Shown here one piece after another: positions 7,646 through 16,469 of a DNA stretch of 41,181 nt (the first letter of the stretch is position 1; every line of letters starts with the position of its first letter). The stretch is from Rhodococcus sp. KRD162. GTDB taxonomy: Bacteria > Actinomycetota > Actinomycetes > Mycobacteriales > Mycobacteriaceae. The notes below the pieces were generated by a model, which worked only from the letters and a program-made list of their open reading frames with translations, did not search any database and was not told where the DNA came from. A program made the position numbers and the translations under genes. Location: positions 35,803 through 76,983 of the forward strand of contig NZ_JABFAU010000016.1 of the NCBI RefSeq assembly GCF_017168335.1, read 5' to 3'.

Positions 7646-10600
7646 ACTTCCGGCGACCGGGAACCTTTGCCCCCGGAGCGAACCCGAGTCCGCCGGCCTT
7701 CGGCTTGGGCGGAGTCCGGTCATCCGAACCGTTCGACGCCGTATTACCCTCGGCTGCGGGTGCCTCGGCGGACGGTGCTTCGGTAGCAGGCACCTCGGTG
7801 GCGGGTGCCTCGGTAGCAGGTGCTTCGGTAGCAGGTGCCTCGGCTTCCGGTGTCGGTCCGGCCTTTTCGGGCTCGGTTGCTTCTGACTCGGGCTCCGGTG
7901 CCGCTGCAGGCGCACCCGGCTTCCGTGCGCCCGGCTTCTTGAATCCGGACTTCACGGCCAGGCCCTTGGGTTGGACGGTCGGCTTGGATTCGGTTGCCGC
8001 GGGTGCTGATTCCGTTGGAGTTTCGGGGGCGGGTGCCTCAGCGGCCGGGGCGTCGGCCGGCTTACTGGGTGCTTTTGCGCCGGGCTTCTTGAATCCGGAC
8101 TTCACGGCCAGGCCCTTGGGTTGGACGGTCGGCTTGGATTCGGTTGCCGCGGGTGCTGATTCCGTTGGAGTTTCGGGGGCAGGTGCCTCAGCGGCCGGGG
8201 CGTCGGCCGGCTTGCTGGGTGCCTTTGCGCCGGGCTTCTTGAATCCGGACTTCACCGCCAGACCCTTGGGCTTGACGCTCGGCGTGGACTCGGTCGCGGT
8301 CGACTCCGGGGCCTGCGCAGTAGCAGACTCTTCGGACGCGGCGGGAGCGGCGGCTGCGGCCTTCGCACCGGGGGCCTTGCCCTTCATCTGCAGGCCCTTG
8401 CCGCCGGGTGCCTTGCCCCCGGCCATTCCGAGACCCTTGGGCTTGGCCGCAGGCTCGGCCGCTGGTTCGGCTGCGGACTGGGACGCAGGCTTGGCAGCTC
8501 CCGGAGGCTTGGCCAGACCCTTCATCTTCAGTCCGCCTGTTGCCTTCGGAGCCGGAGCCGGCGCAGCCGACTTCGCCTCGGCGGGCTCTTCGACGGGTGC
8601 GATGCGTTCGGCCTCTTCGACCTCCGCAGCGGTCTCGGTCTCGAGTTCCTCCTCGGGAGTGCGCTCTCGGGGAATGACCTTGATGTTCTCGGCCAACACC
8701 GAGGGTTCGACGCGGGTGATCGACTCGAGCATCAGCTGTGCCACATCGACGACCTCGACACCCTCGTGTGCGCCGCCTTCCTGGCGTGCGGTGACGCCGT
8801 CGGTGAGCATGACACGGCAGAACGGGCATCCGGTAGCGATCTTCTTCGGGTCGGTGCTGAGCGCCTCGTCGACCCGGTCGATGTTGATGCGCTTGCCGAT
8901 GTTCTCTTCCATCCACATACGTGCGCCACCGGCACCACAGCACATGGACCGCTCGCCGTGGCGCGGCATCTCCTTGAGATTGGAGCCCGATGCGGCCATC
9001 AGTTCGCGCGGGGCGTCGTACACCTTGTTGTGACGTCCCAGGTAGCACGGATCGTGGTAGGTGATGTCCTGGCTGACCGAGGCCACCGGAATGAGCTTCT
9101 TCTGGCGCACGAGGCGGTTGAGCAGCTGCGTGTGGTGGACGACGTCGTAGTCGCCGCCGACCTGCGGGTACTCGTTGCCGAGCGCGTTGAAGCAGTGCGC
9201 GCAGGTGACGACGATCTTGCGCTTGTTCTGTTGCACGCCGTCGAACACGTTGTTCAGCGTCTCGATGTTCTGCAGGGCGAGCTGCTGGAACAGGAACTCG
9301 TTACCCGCGCGGCGAGCAGAGTCGCCGGTGCAGGTCTCGTCGGCTCCGAGAACCAGGAACTTCACGCCCGCGGTGGCGAGCAGTTCGGCGACGGCCTTGG
9401 TGGTCTTCTTGGCGCGGTCCTCGTAGGCACCGGCGCAGCCGACCCAGAAGAGGTATTCGTAGTCCTGGAACGAATCGGCATCTTGGCCGAAGACCGGGAT
9501 GTCGAAGTCCATCTCGTTGATCCAGTTGAGACGATCCTTCGAGTTCTGGCCCCAGGGGTTGCCCTTGTTCTCGAGGTTCTTGAACAGACCGGCGAGCTCG
9601 GACGGGAACTCCGATTCGATGAGGACCTGGTAGCGGCGCATGTCGATGATGTGGTCGACGTGCTCGATGTCCACCGGGCACTGCTCGACGCAGGCTCCAC
9701 AGGTGGTGCAGCTCCACAGCACCTCGGGATCGATGATGCCGCCCTCGACGGCGTCGGCGACCAGCTTGCGGTCGGCTTCGTCGCGAGCGGCCTGCGGGAT
9801 GGCGTCCAGCTTGGTCTGATCGACGTTGCCCTCGGAGTCCACGAGACCGACCTCATCGCCGGCCGGATCTTTCTTACCGCCTGCAAGCAGGTATGGAGCC
9901 TTCGCCTGGCCGTGGTCGCGCAGCGACATGATCAGCAGCTTGGGGGAGAGCGGCTTGCCGGTGTTCCACGCGGGGCACTGCGACTGGCAACGGCCACATT
10001 CGGTGCAGGTGGTGAAGTCGAGCCAGCCCTTCCAGCTGAAATCCTCGACGTTGCCTGCACCGAACGCGTCGACGTCGGGGTCGGCCTCTTCCATGACGAG
10101 GACCTTGCCACCGGACATCATCGGCTTGGCCGGTCCGAGTGCGACGCTGCCGTCGTCCATGCGCTTGAAGTAGATGTTGGGGAACGCGGTGAAGCGGTGC
10201 CATGCGACGCCCCAGTTGATCCGGCTACCGACCACGTAGACCCAGACCATCGCGGACATGAGCTTGACGAACGCGAAGGTCGAGACCATCTCCGGGCTGG
10301 CCGGAAGCAGCTTGGCGACCTGCATGGTGAAGAAGTCCGTGTACGGGTTCGCGTGCCCGTAGGTGGCGATCTTGCCTGCCTTGACCAGGATCATGCCGAG
10401 GCCCTCGATGAGGACGATCGCTTCGACGAAGTAGGCGGCCTTGAAGTTGGAGCCGGCGAACCGTGATTGACGGTCGGCCTTACGGGGGTGGTTCAGCTGG
10501 CGAATCGTGACGAGCGCGATGATTCCGATGACGGTTGCGATACCGAGGACCTCGTCCATCAGGTGGTAGATCGCCCAGTTACCGAAGATCGGCCAATGGC

Positions 10601-10898
10601 CTTCGGGGTTGAAGGTCTGGATGTTCGCTTCCATCGCCACCAGTGCGCCACCGAGGAAGCCCCACATGACCAGCCAGTGCGCCCATCCGACGGTGCGGAA
10701 CTTGACCATCTTGGTGTGGGCCGCGAACTCGACGACCATCTGCTTCAAGCGGGGAACGACAGGCCGCCACCGATCGGGGGCGGGCTGACCCAGCCGGACG
10801 ATGTGGAACATCCGTAACCCGCCGCGGATGAAGATGTACCAGCAGTAAATGCTGATGACAGCGCCTACAAAGCCGAAGGAGAGAGTCACGGCGTTCAT
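7644..10898 (-). CDS. etfD: Membrane Fe-S oxidoreductase EtfD (Rv0338c-like)
   Basis: A 1084-residue membrane iron-sulfur reductase. The mycobacterial homologue passes electrons from electron-transfer flavoprotein (fatty-acid beta-oxidation) to the quinone pool. Order of parts: about five membrane helices in the first 235 residues (heme-b/NarI-like); a ferredoxin pair CTECGRCQSQCP (about 296-307) and CTTCGACVEQCP (about 397-408); two cysteine-rich CCG modules (VGCAGAYED near 485, TCAHCFN near 565, CYLGRH near 622, MCCGAGG near 652, GCPFC near 690). From about 740 to the end is an Ala/Pro/Lys/Glu-rich tail absent from the catalytic core, including 50-residue repeats encoded by 150-bp DNA repeats. 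GAAAGG precedes the ATG. A TATAGT box and a palindrome lie upstream. Confidence 0.92.
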   Translation of the reverse strand: MNAVTLSFGFVGAVISIYCWYIFIRGGLRMFHIVRLGQPAPDRWRPVVPRLKQMVVEFAAHTKMVKFRTVGWAHWLVMWGFLGGALVAMEANIQTFNPEGHWPIFGNWAIYHLMDEVLGIATVIGIIALVTIRQLNHPRKADRQSRFAGSNFKAAYFVEAIVLIEGLGMILVKAGKIATYGHANPYTDFFTMQVAKLLPASPEMVSTFAFVKLMSAMVWVYVVGSRINWGVAWHRFTAFPNIYFKRMDDGSVALGPAKPMMSGGKVLVMEEADPDVDAFGAGNVEDFSWKGWLDFTTCTECGRCQSQCPAWNTGKPLSPKLLIMSLRDHGQAKAPYLLAGGKKDPAGDEVGLVDSEGNVDQTKLDAIPQAARDEADRKLVADAVEGGIIDPEVLWSCTTCGACVEQCPVDIEHVDHIIDMRRYQVLIESEFPSELAGLFKNLENKGNPWGQNSKDRLNWINEMDFDIPVFGQDADSFQDYEYLFWVGCAGAYEDRAKKTTKAVAELLATAGVKFLVLGADETCTGDSARRAGNEFLFQQLALQNIETLNNVFDGVQQNKRKIVVTCAHCFNALGNEYPQVGGDYDVVHHTQLLNRLVRQKKLIPVASVSQDITYHDPCYLGRHNKVYDAPRELMAASGSNLKEMPRHGERSMCCGAGGARMWMEENIGKRINIDRVDEALSTDPKKIATGCPFCRVMLTDGVTARQEGGAHEGVEVVDVAQLMLESITRVEPSVLAENIKVIPRERTPEEELETETAAEVEEAERIAPVEEPAEAKSAAPAPAPKATGGLKMKGLAKPPGAAKPASQSAAEPAAEPAAKPKGLGMAGGKAPGGKGLQMKGKAPGAKAAAAAPAASEESATAQAPESTATESTPSVKPKGLAVKSGFKKPGAKAPSKPADAPAAEAPAPETPTESAPAATESKPTVQPKGLAVKSGFKKPGAKAPSKPADAPAAEAPAPETPTESAPAATESKPTVQPKGLAVKSGFKKPGARKPGAPAAAPEPESEATEPEKAGPTPEAEAPATEAPATEAPATEVPATEAPSAEAPAAEGNTASNGSDDRTPPKPKAGGLGFAPGAKVPGRRK
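7922..8280. repeat. 150-bp tandem repeats inside etfD tail
   Basis: The block GGCTTCTTGAATCCGGAC recurs at about 7932, 8082 and 8232, exactly 150 bp apart, and the DNA between copies is almost identical. Each unit encodes 50 residues with the core PKGLAVKSGFKKPGA. Reading frame is kept, so copy number can change without disrupting the protein. Confidence 0.9.
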
Positions 10899-11493
10899 GT
10901 CGCGGCCTTTCGCTGTAGTTGGCAGCTGGCGAAGCTACCGCGTGTTCAGCCAGTCGAACTATACGACGGCCGATGTTACCCGCTGGTAACAGCGGCTGCC
11001 TACTCGCGGGTAACTTGGGGTCGATCATGTATGCGATGCTGGTGAGCGAGTAAACGAGGCCTTCCGGCGGGCTCGCTGAACTCACCGGTAGGTTGTCTCG
11101 TGGATCACGTTAGGCGTATGCCCCCGAGGTGTGGTCGGGAAGGCAGTCCTTACCTGGCGGCGGCGCGGTCGTGCCCGGAGTGGGAATCGCCGAATCGATC
11201 GGTATCGCTGGCCGAGATTCGACCGATCGAACGACGTGCGTGGGGTGATTCCGAGGCGGAGAATGCGTCTGCACAGCGATTATCGAGAATGTTTGTGACA
11301 GTTGGTAACTGACAGTTATCGACGGTGTGGAAAAGGACAACGAGCGGTACGGTTCGTGCGCTACACTTCGCCTGCATCGAATTGCCGCAAATGAGTCACC
11401 GGCGCAAACAAGTCATCGGGGTGACTCTGCGTGAAACGGGTACTCGGCGGCACCGGCACATGCTCACTGCACAGAAACGGAACAGAACTACAC
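10899..11493. other. 595-bp divergent intergenic region without a gene
   Basis: Between divergent etfD and the secreted-protein gene. Besides the etfD operator it holds CAGTT-GGT-AACTG (11299-11311), a direct repeat of TGACAGTT (11296, 11310), and GAGTCACC (11393-11400) pairing with GGTGACTC (11420-11427) in what would be the leader of the plus-strand gene. Open frames here lack coding character or ribosome sites. Confidence 0.5.
10958..11014 (-). promoter_or_regulatory. etfD promoter region with TGTTACC-N4-GGTAACA palindrome
   Basis: The perfect inverted repeat TGTTACC/GGTAACA (10974-10991, 4-nt spacer) lies next to a minus-strand TATAGT box (10958-10963) and about where the -35 would be. 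A further GCGGGTAAC at 11006-11014 pairs with GTTACCCGC at 10975-10983. This looks like a TetR/GntR-type operator; the regulator is unidentified. Confidence 0.5.
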
Positions 11494-12147
11494 ATGAAAC
11501 TCAGCAAACTGGTCGTCACCTCGGCCCTCGTCGCAGTAGCGATGGGCCTGGCCAGCGGAACCGCCTACGCACAGTCCCCGACTGAGCAGACGACGCCCGA
11601 TACCAACTACTCCGTCGAGCTCGAAGACCGCACGATCGTCACCACCATCGACGCAGGTGTCTTCAAGATCGCCGACGACGGCAAGACAGTCGACGTCCTC
11701 GACGCCGCCGACAAGACTCTCGTGACTCTGCCGCTCTCGTTCAACCTGGGTGGACTGAACTTCCCGTACGAGCAGAACGTCGACAACGACGGCAAGACTC
11801 TGCGTCTGGTCCCGCAGCTCGACTTCACCAAGGCATCGGCGAACTCGCGCAGCATCGGCGCAACGACTGTCGCCTCGCCCGAGGAGAACCTGAGGGCTCA
11901 GCAGAACTTCTCCTCGCAGCTCGGTATCGCGACGGCCATCGGTGGCTTGACCGGAACCGCAATCGGGGCAGTTGTCGGTTGTGTCGCTACCTTGGCTGCA
12001 GGATGCCTTGCAGGGCTGGTGACAGGTGCAGGAGTGGGCGGAATCATCGGCACCATCACCGCTGGCGGCCCCACCCTCGTGGTTGCGGGTATCGACCTCA
12101 TCAACACGCTGAACGCGGCACCCGGCACCACGGTCTGGGCCAAGTAA
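11494..12147 (+). CDS. Secreted protein with glycine-rich hydrophobic C-terminus
   Basis: A 217-residue exported protein of unknown function. A Sec signal peptide covers residues 1-28 (MKLSKLVV... AYA-QS, with a clear AxA cleavage site). The mature N-terminal half (about 29-130) looks beta-rich. The C-terminal part (about 145-205) is a Gly/Ala-rich hydrophobic stretch resembling glycine-zipper segments (TGTAIGAVVGC, AGLVTGAGVGGIIG) that could insert into a membrane or self-associate; two cysteines (CVATLAAGC) lie inside it. The start is the ATG at 11494 because it begins the signal peptide; a longer frame from 11431 has no support. Followed by a strong terminator. Confidence 0.75.
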   Translation: MKLSKLVVTSALVAVAMGLASGTAYAQSPTEQTTPDTNYSVELEDRTIVTTIDAGVFKIADDGKTVDVLDAADKTLVTLPLSFNLGGLNFPYEQNVDNDGKTLRLVPQLDFTKASANSRSIGATTVASPEENLRAQQNFSSQLGIATAIGGLTGTAIGAVVGCVATLAAGCLAGLVTGAGVGGIIGTITAGGPTLVVAGIDLINTLNAAPGTTVWAK

Positions 12148-12163
12148 GCGCCTTCTCACCCGA

Positions 12164-12197
12164 AAAACCCGCACTCTCGACGAGGGTGCGGGTTTTT
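12164..12197. terminator. Bidirectional intrinsic terminator
   Basis: AAAACCCGCAC (12164-12174) and GTGCGGGTTTT (12186-12196) form a perfect stem with T-runs on both sides. It lies between the convergent secreted-protein gene and the first S1 protease gene and can serve both. Confidence 0.9.
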
Positions 12198-12210
12198 TGT
12201 GCGCTGCGGG

Positions 12211-13353
12211 CTACGACGTCCGGATCGTCAGACCAGGATTCTCGGCGAGCACGTCGTTGATCGGTGTGGCGAACAGTTCGGGTCGCTGGCCCTGCAGCAT
12301 GCTGACGAGGGTGGCGATCTCGCAGGAGGGCTGATCGCCCACGTTGGATGCACTGGCGATGCCGACGGCGAGGGTGCCGCTGACGACCGGCCCGCCACTG
12401 TCGCCGCGTAGGCCGCAGATGGACGTGCTGAAGTTGCGGTCCAGGACGGCCTCGCCCATTCCGATGCTGCGCCCCGTGGACAGGATTGTGCCGCAACTGA
12501 ATCCGGATGTGGAACCGGCCTTGCAGACCGGTGCACCCACGATCGGGTCCACCGTCCCGGTGATGTGCAGCGGCTCCCTGCCGGGCACCCGGACGGCGTT
12601 GCTCTCGAACTCTCCGACGTGAGCGTCCTCGATGTCGATCAAGGCGTAATCGTTGTGCGACTGGCTGGTTCGGTAGAACGAGCCGAATTTCGACCCGACC
12701 AGACTGCCGTACATCGGATAGGCGCCCGTCGTTGCCGCTGAACCGGTGGCGGCCGTGCCCGGATCGCAGTGCCCGGCAGTGATGTTGACGGCTCCTCGGG
12801 TCGAATCGACGGCATTGAAGCCGAGTGAGCAACGCAGGCCGAGACCTGCCGGAGTTCCCGCCAGAAAGCTGTCGCCGCCGAGATAGGAAGTGGCGCGGAT
12901 CGGCCCTGCGATGGGCGAAGGATCGAAAGGAAGCAACTCCAGCAGCGGTTGGATCGCGACGCCCACTGCGGGCGGGAGTTCGGGTGCGGGGGCGTCGACC
13001 ACGAAGCCGGCAGCCGAGGCCGCGTCGGACACCGCCGTGTGCTCCGGGCCGTCGGCTGCGGCAATGACAGGTCTGCCGTCACCGTCGAGCCACGCGTCCG
13101 TCACGCCCGCGGAACCGACGGTGGCGGTGAACTCGGCCAACCGGCGAGCGGCGGCGGCGCGGTCGAGAAATTGCTGCGGGTTCAGGCCGAGATCGCGGGC
13201 CACGGCCTCCGCCAAAGCGGGAGGCAGCATCGGATCGGCGGTGTCGACGGCCGGCGGCAGGCTCGGCTGGGCAGCTGCCGCTGGGGCGGAGACCGCCATT
13301 GCCGTCAGACACGACACTGCAACCATCGACAGACCGATTGCGCGGCGACGCAT
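12211..13353 (-). CDS. Secreted S1-family serine protease, first of a pair
   Basis: A 380-residue exported chymotrypsin-fold protease. Signal peptide about 1-28 (ending APAAAAQ); a helical propeptide-like region about 40-140 (LAEAVARDLGLNPQQFLDR); catalytic domain about 155-370. Predicted triad: H195 in TAGHC, D235 in NDYALI, S319 in GDSGGP. Paired cysteines (C175/C196, C277/C287, C313 and a later Cys) fit disulfides of streptogrisin/alpha-lytic-type enzymes. GGGGAGG precedes the ATG. It lies 86 bases downstream of a paralogue on the same strand, suggesting tandem duplication. The natural substrate is unknown. Confidence 0.88.
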   Translation of the reverse strand: MRRRAIGLSMVAVSCLTAMAVSAPAAAAQPSLPPAVDTADPMLPPALAEAVARDLGLNPQQFLDRAAAARRLAEFTATVGSAGVTDAWLDGDGRPVIAAADGPEHTAVSDAASAAGFVVDAPAPELPPAVGVAIQPLLELLPFDPSPIAGPIRATSYLGGDSFLAGTPAGLGLRCSLGFNAVDSTRGAVNITAGHCDPGTAATGSAATTGAYPMYGSLVGSKFGSFYRTSQSHNDYALIDIEDAHVGEFESNAVRVPGREPLHITGTVDPIVGAPVCKAGSTSGFSCGTILSTGRSIGMGEAVLDRNFSTSICGLRGDSGGPVVSGTLAVGIASASNVGDQPSCEIATLVSMLQGQRPELFATPINDVLAENPGLTIRTS

Positions 13354-13439
13354 GCAGAACCCCTCCCCGAGGCACCCACGATGTGATGCCGTCCACTTGT
13401 CGTACGACTATAGGGGGTGAACGGCTCCCCGATGGTCGA

Positions 13440-14738
13440 CTACTCGGTTCGAAGAGTTGCCCCGGTTGCGCCGAGTACCTGATCGATCGGTATTCCCAGA
13501 CTTGCGGTGCCGCCGTATTGCGCCAGAGCCAGGTTCGCCTCGTTGCAATCGGGCGCGCCGCCACTGTTGGATCCGCTGGTGATTCCGAGGGCGAGTGTGC
13601 CGGTCACGATCGCACCTCCGCTGTCACCTGCGAGAGTGCATGCGGTGCTGGCGAATCCACGAACGGTACGCGATGTTCCGTCTTCCATGTACAGCTGCGT
13701 CTCGACGCGGTCGGCCGCAACTACGCCGCAGGTGAACGACGAGGACTGGCCGGACTTGCAGACCGGAGCTCCGATGACGGCGGCTGCGGTTCCGGTGACC
13801 GCGACAGTGCTGCCGTTGGCTCCTCGAACGGTGGGACGGTTCAAGCCGGATGCAAGGCCGGAATCGTTGAGGGCGATCACCGACCAATCGAGGCCGTCCT
13901 GTGCCCCCAGGCTCGACCGGTCGAAGGATCCGATCTGTGTGCTGCGCGCGACGTCCGATGGATCCGGAAGGTAGACCGGTGCGCCGCCTACTCCGGTGGC
14001 CCTGTTGGGGTTGCAGTGTCCGGCGGTGAGATTGACTGCGGCACCGGAGGAGTCGACGGCATTGAAACCGAACGAGCAGATGCTGATGTCGGTGGGCGGA
14101 GCGTCCGCGATAGGCCCTGTGCTGGTGACGTAGGTGTCGCCGCCCATAGGAGTCGGATCGACTGGCGCGTTTCCACCGGGAGAGAGAATGACTTTGATGT
14201 TGGCCATCAGGGTCGGCAGGTTGAGTGCCCTGCCGATCGGGCTGTTCACCAGGTCGATGACGATCTGGTTGTCGATGAAATCGATGGCCGTTCCGTTGAT
14301 CTGTCGCGAGATCTCGCGGGGCAGAGCGGCGATCCAACTGTTGAGATCTGCCAGTGACTTCTCCAACCCGTCGGCCGAGACCGGCGACTGCGCCGTGGCG
14401 TACCCGTCCTTGGCCACGGCCTGTGCCGCGGCAGGTGAGGTGACGGCGACGACGGCATTGCCGTCGGGCCCGATCCATGCACCGGCGAAGTCCGCCGGAC
14501 GACTGGCCCGAAAGTCCGATGCGTACGCGGACAGTTCCTGAGCGCGAGCAGCCCGATCGAGATACTCCTGGGGGGACATCTTCAGATCGCGCTGCACTGC
14601 CTCGACGAGCTCGGCGGGGAGCTGATCGGCGGCAGATTGGACGACGGGATCGGCGGCCGCTGTTCCGGAGAACGATGCAACGAGTACGAAAGCCGTCGAA
14701 CACAGCACTGCAGCACGCAGAGCCCCGGTGTTACGCAT
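13440..14738 (-). CDS. Secreted S1-family serine protease, second of a pair
   Basis: A 432-residue exported protease paralogous to the gene downstream. Signal peptide about 1-29 (ending GTAAAD); propeptide-like helical region about 40-180 with the shared pattern AVQRDLKMSPQEYLDRAARAQEL; catalytic domain about 200-425. Predicted triad: H241 in TAGHC, D284 in LDWSVI, S373 in GDSGGA. It is longer than its neighbour mainly in the region between propeptide and catalytic domain. AAGGGAT precedes the ATG. The gap to the Hsp70-like gene upstream on the same strand is 75 bases, so co-transcription with the actin-fold module is possible but not shown. Confidence 0.88.
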   Translation of the reverse strand: MRNTGALRAAVLCSTAFVLVASFSGTAAADPVVQSAADQLPAELVEAVQRDLKMSPQEYLDRAARAQELSAYASDFRASRPADFAGAWIGPDGNAVVAVTSPAAAQAVAKDGYATAQSPVSADGLEKSLADLNSWIAALPREISRQINGTAIDFIDNQIVIDLVNSPIGRALNLPTLMANIKVILSPGGNAPVDPTPMGGDTYVTSTGPIADAPPTDISICSFGFNAVDSSGAAVNLTAGHCNPNRATGVGGAPVYLPDPSDVARSTQIGSFDRSSLGAQDGLDWSVIALNDSGLASGLNRPTVRGANGSTVAVTGTAAAVIGAPVCKSGQSSSFTCGVVAADRVETQLYMEDGTSRTVRGFASTACTLAGDSGGAIVTGTLALGITSGSNSGGAPDCNEANLALAQYGGTASLGIPIDQVLGATGATLRTE

Positions 14739-14813
14739 GGAATCCCTTCATCGGGTGCTAGGTATCAGCGACCCACCCTAGGGCATCAGTCGTGTAACCA
14801 GTGTTTGCGCAGC

Positions 14814-16469
14814 TCAGGGCTGAGTCTGCGGAGTCGTGGAAGGTGTGGTGTCGACGCTCGTCGTCGGTGCGGTGGTGGTGGGGGCAGTAGTAGTGGTGGT
14901 CGGCTCGACCGGAGTGGTGGTCTCCGCAGTCGTCGTCACCGCAGGGGCGGTCGCGGTGACGACGGGCTCCGAGGTAGGGACCGTTGCGGGCGGCGGCACC
15001 GGAAGGGGCGCAGGCTGCGGTGCGGGAGCCGGCTCGTTCGTCGGTTCGTCGACCACTGGCGGCACGATCACGGGCACAGCGGAGGTGACCGTCGTGGTCG
15101 AGGGTGTCCGAGTCGAGGTGACGACCGGTGAGCCGGCGTCGGTGACCGTCGGGGGTGTCGTAGCGGGAGCACCGCCGAACACTCCACTCAGTGCCGCGAT
15201 CACCAGGACGATCACCACCCCCGCTCCGGCTCCGGCGATGATGGTGGTGATGGTTCGAGAGCGCTCACTGCGTTCTGCCTTCGCCGGGGCCTGCGCAGCG
15301 AACACCGGCGCTGCGTCGCCGGTGTCGGGCGCGCTGTCCTGAGCCGGTTCGATCGGTTCGGAACGAAACCCGGAGGGTCCGAACATCGGAGTCACGGCCG
15401 GAATTGCTCGCGAGAACGCGAGGGACTTCTCGGTCGGGACGACAGGGATGGCGTCGGTGTCGAGGGTGTCGATGCCGTCGTTGCGGGTGACGATCGGCGC
15501 GGCACCGGTCACCAGGGAATTGCCGTTGACATCCTCGATCTCGGCGAGCATCAGCGCACCGCGGGGTGCGGCTAGCGGCTCGACGAGCAGTCGGCCGGAA
15601 GAGAGTTGGGCTATCTCGTCCGCCACCGGTGCGAGTGCGGCGCTGCCGCCGGTGAGTACCACCGTGTCGGCCTGCGGGACGTCGAGGGACCGCACCGTCG
15701 GCGCGATCAGATCGGCGAACTCGGCTCGTGTCACGGTGGTGGTCTGCGGCCGTCCCGGCAGTTCGGCCGAGATGACGGCCTCGTCCGCGGTACTGAGCGT
15801 CTGTTTGGCTGCCTCACAGGATGCGACGATGCCGGCCAGGGCACTCAGTACCGTCGCGTCGGACAGATCGATCCGGTCACGATCGGTCACCACGTGATCG
15901 AACAGTGCGTCGGTGAAGACGTCCCCGCAGACCTCCGTCGTGCGGACGGTTCCCCCTCCGGGATAGGTGGAGATGTCGGTGCCGGTTGCGCCGATGTCGA
16001 TCACCGCGGCACCCGAGCCGGGGTTGCGCTGAGCGAATGTGCTGACCGCTTTCGCGTCGGGCACCAGGGCGACCGCGGTGAGGCCGGCATGATCGAGGGC
16101 GTCACGCAGCAGGGCGACGCTCTCGCGCGGCCACCGCGTCGGGTACGTCATCGTCGTGACGGGTCGCTCGCCGGATTCGGTTGTGGCCGCCACCGAGGTG
16201 ACGAGGCAGTTGGCGGCGTTGGCCATCAGGTCCTCGGCGCGGTAGGCATCGGCATCGGGCTCGAGGTCCTCCTGCCGACCGACCAGGTCCACGAACCGGG
16301 TGAACGGGGCCGTGTCGGCGGGCTCACCGAGATGCGCGCGCCCCTCGTCGTCGAATCTCAGGGTCGTCGGCAGTACGAAGATCGTCGGTTCGTCGTCGGC
16401 GTCGATGCGATGTACCGCGACCGACCTGGTGTTACCGACGGTGATTCCGAGATGCCCGGCAGCGCTCAC
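14814..16469 (-). CDS. Hsp70-like actin-fold membrane protein with Thr/Pro-rich tail
   Basis: A 551-residue protein. Residues about 5-310 form a complete but divergent Hsp70 nucleotide-binding domain: phosphate-1 region LGITVGNTRS (the usual Asp of IDLGTT is Thr), connect-1 VPDAKAVSTFA, phosphate-2 VIDIGATGTD and adenosine motif VVLTGGSAALAPV. There is no Hsp70 substrate-binding domain. Instead come a linker, one membrane helix (about 407-430, after basic SERSR) and about 115 Thr/Pro/Val-rich residues presumably outside the cell. The GTG start overlaps the previous stop (GTGA), so translation is coupled. I infer nucleotide binding without normal chaperone activity. Last gene of a three-gene actin-fold set divergent from iniBAC. 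Confidence 0.85.
   Translation of the reverse strand: MSAAGHLGITVGNTRSVAVHRIDADDEPTIFVLPTTLRFDDEGRAHLGEPADTAPFTRFVDLVGRQEDLEPDADAYRAEDLMANAANCLVTSVAATTESGERPVTTMTYPTRWPRESVALLRDALDHAGLTAVALVPDAKAVSTFAQRNPGSGAAVIDIGATGTDISTYPGGGTVRTTEVCGDVFTDALFDHVVTDRDRIDLSDATVLSALAGIVASCEAAKQTLSTADEAVISAELPGRPQTTTVTRAEFADLIAPTVRSLDVPQADTVVLTGGSAALAPVADEIAQLSSGRLLVEPLAAPRGALMLAEIEDVNGNSLVTGAAPIVTRNDGIDTLDTDAIPVVPTEKSLAFSRAIPAVTPMFGPSGFRSEPIEPAQDSAPDTGDAAPVFAAQAPAKAERSERSRTITTIIAGAGAGVVIVLVIAALSGVFGGAPATTPPTVTDAGSPVVTSTRTPSTTTVTSAVPVIVPPVVDEPTNEPAPAPQPAPLPVPPPATVPTSEPVVTATAPAVTTTAETTTPVEPTTTTTAPTTTAPTTSVDTTPSTTPQTQP

Noticed and set aside
7922..8280. CRISPR-like or mobile direct repeats of 150 bp
   Set aside because: They are in-frame coding repeats of the etfD tail with no spacers or transposase.
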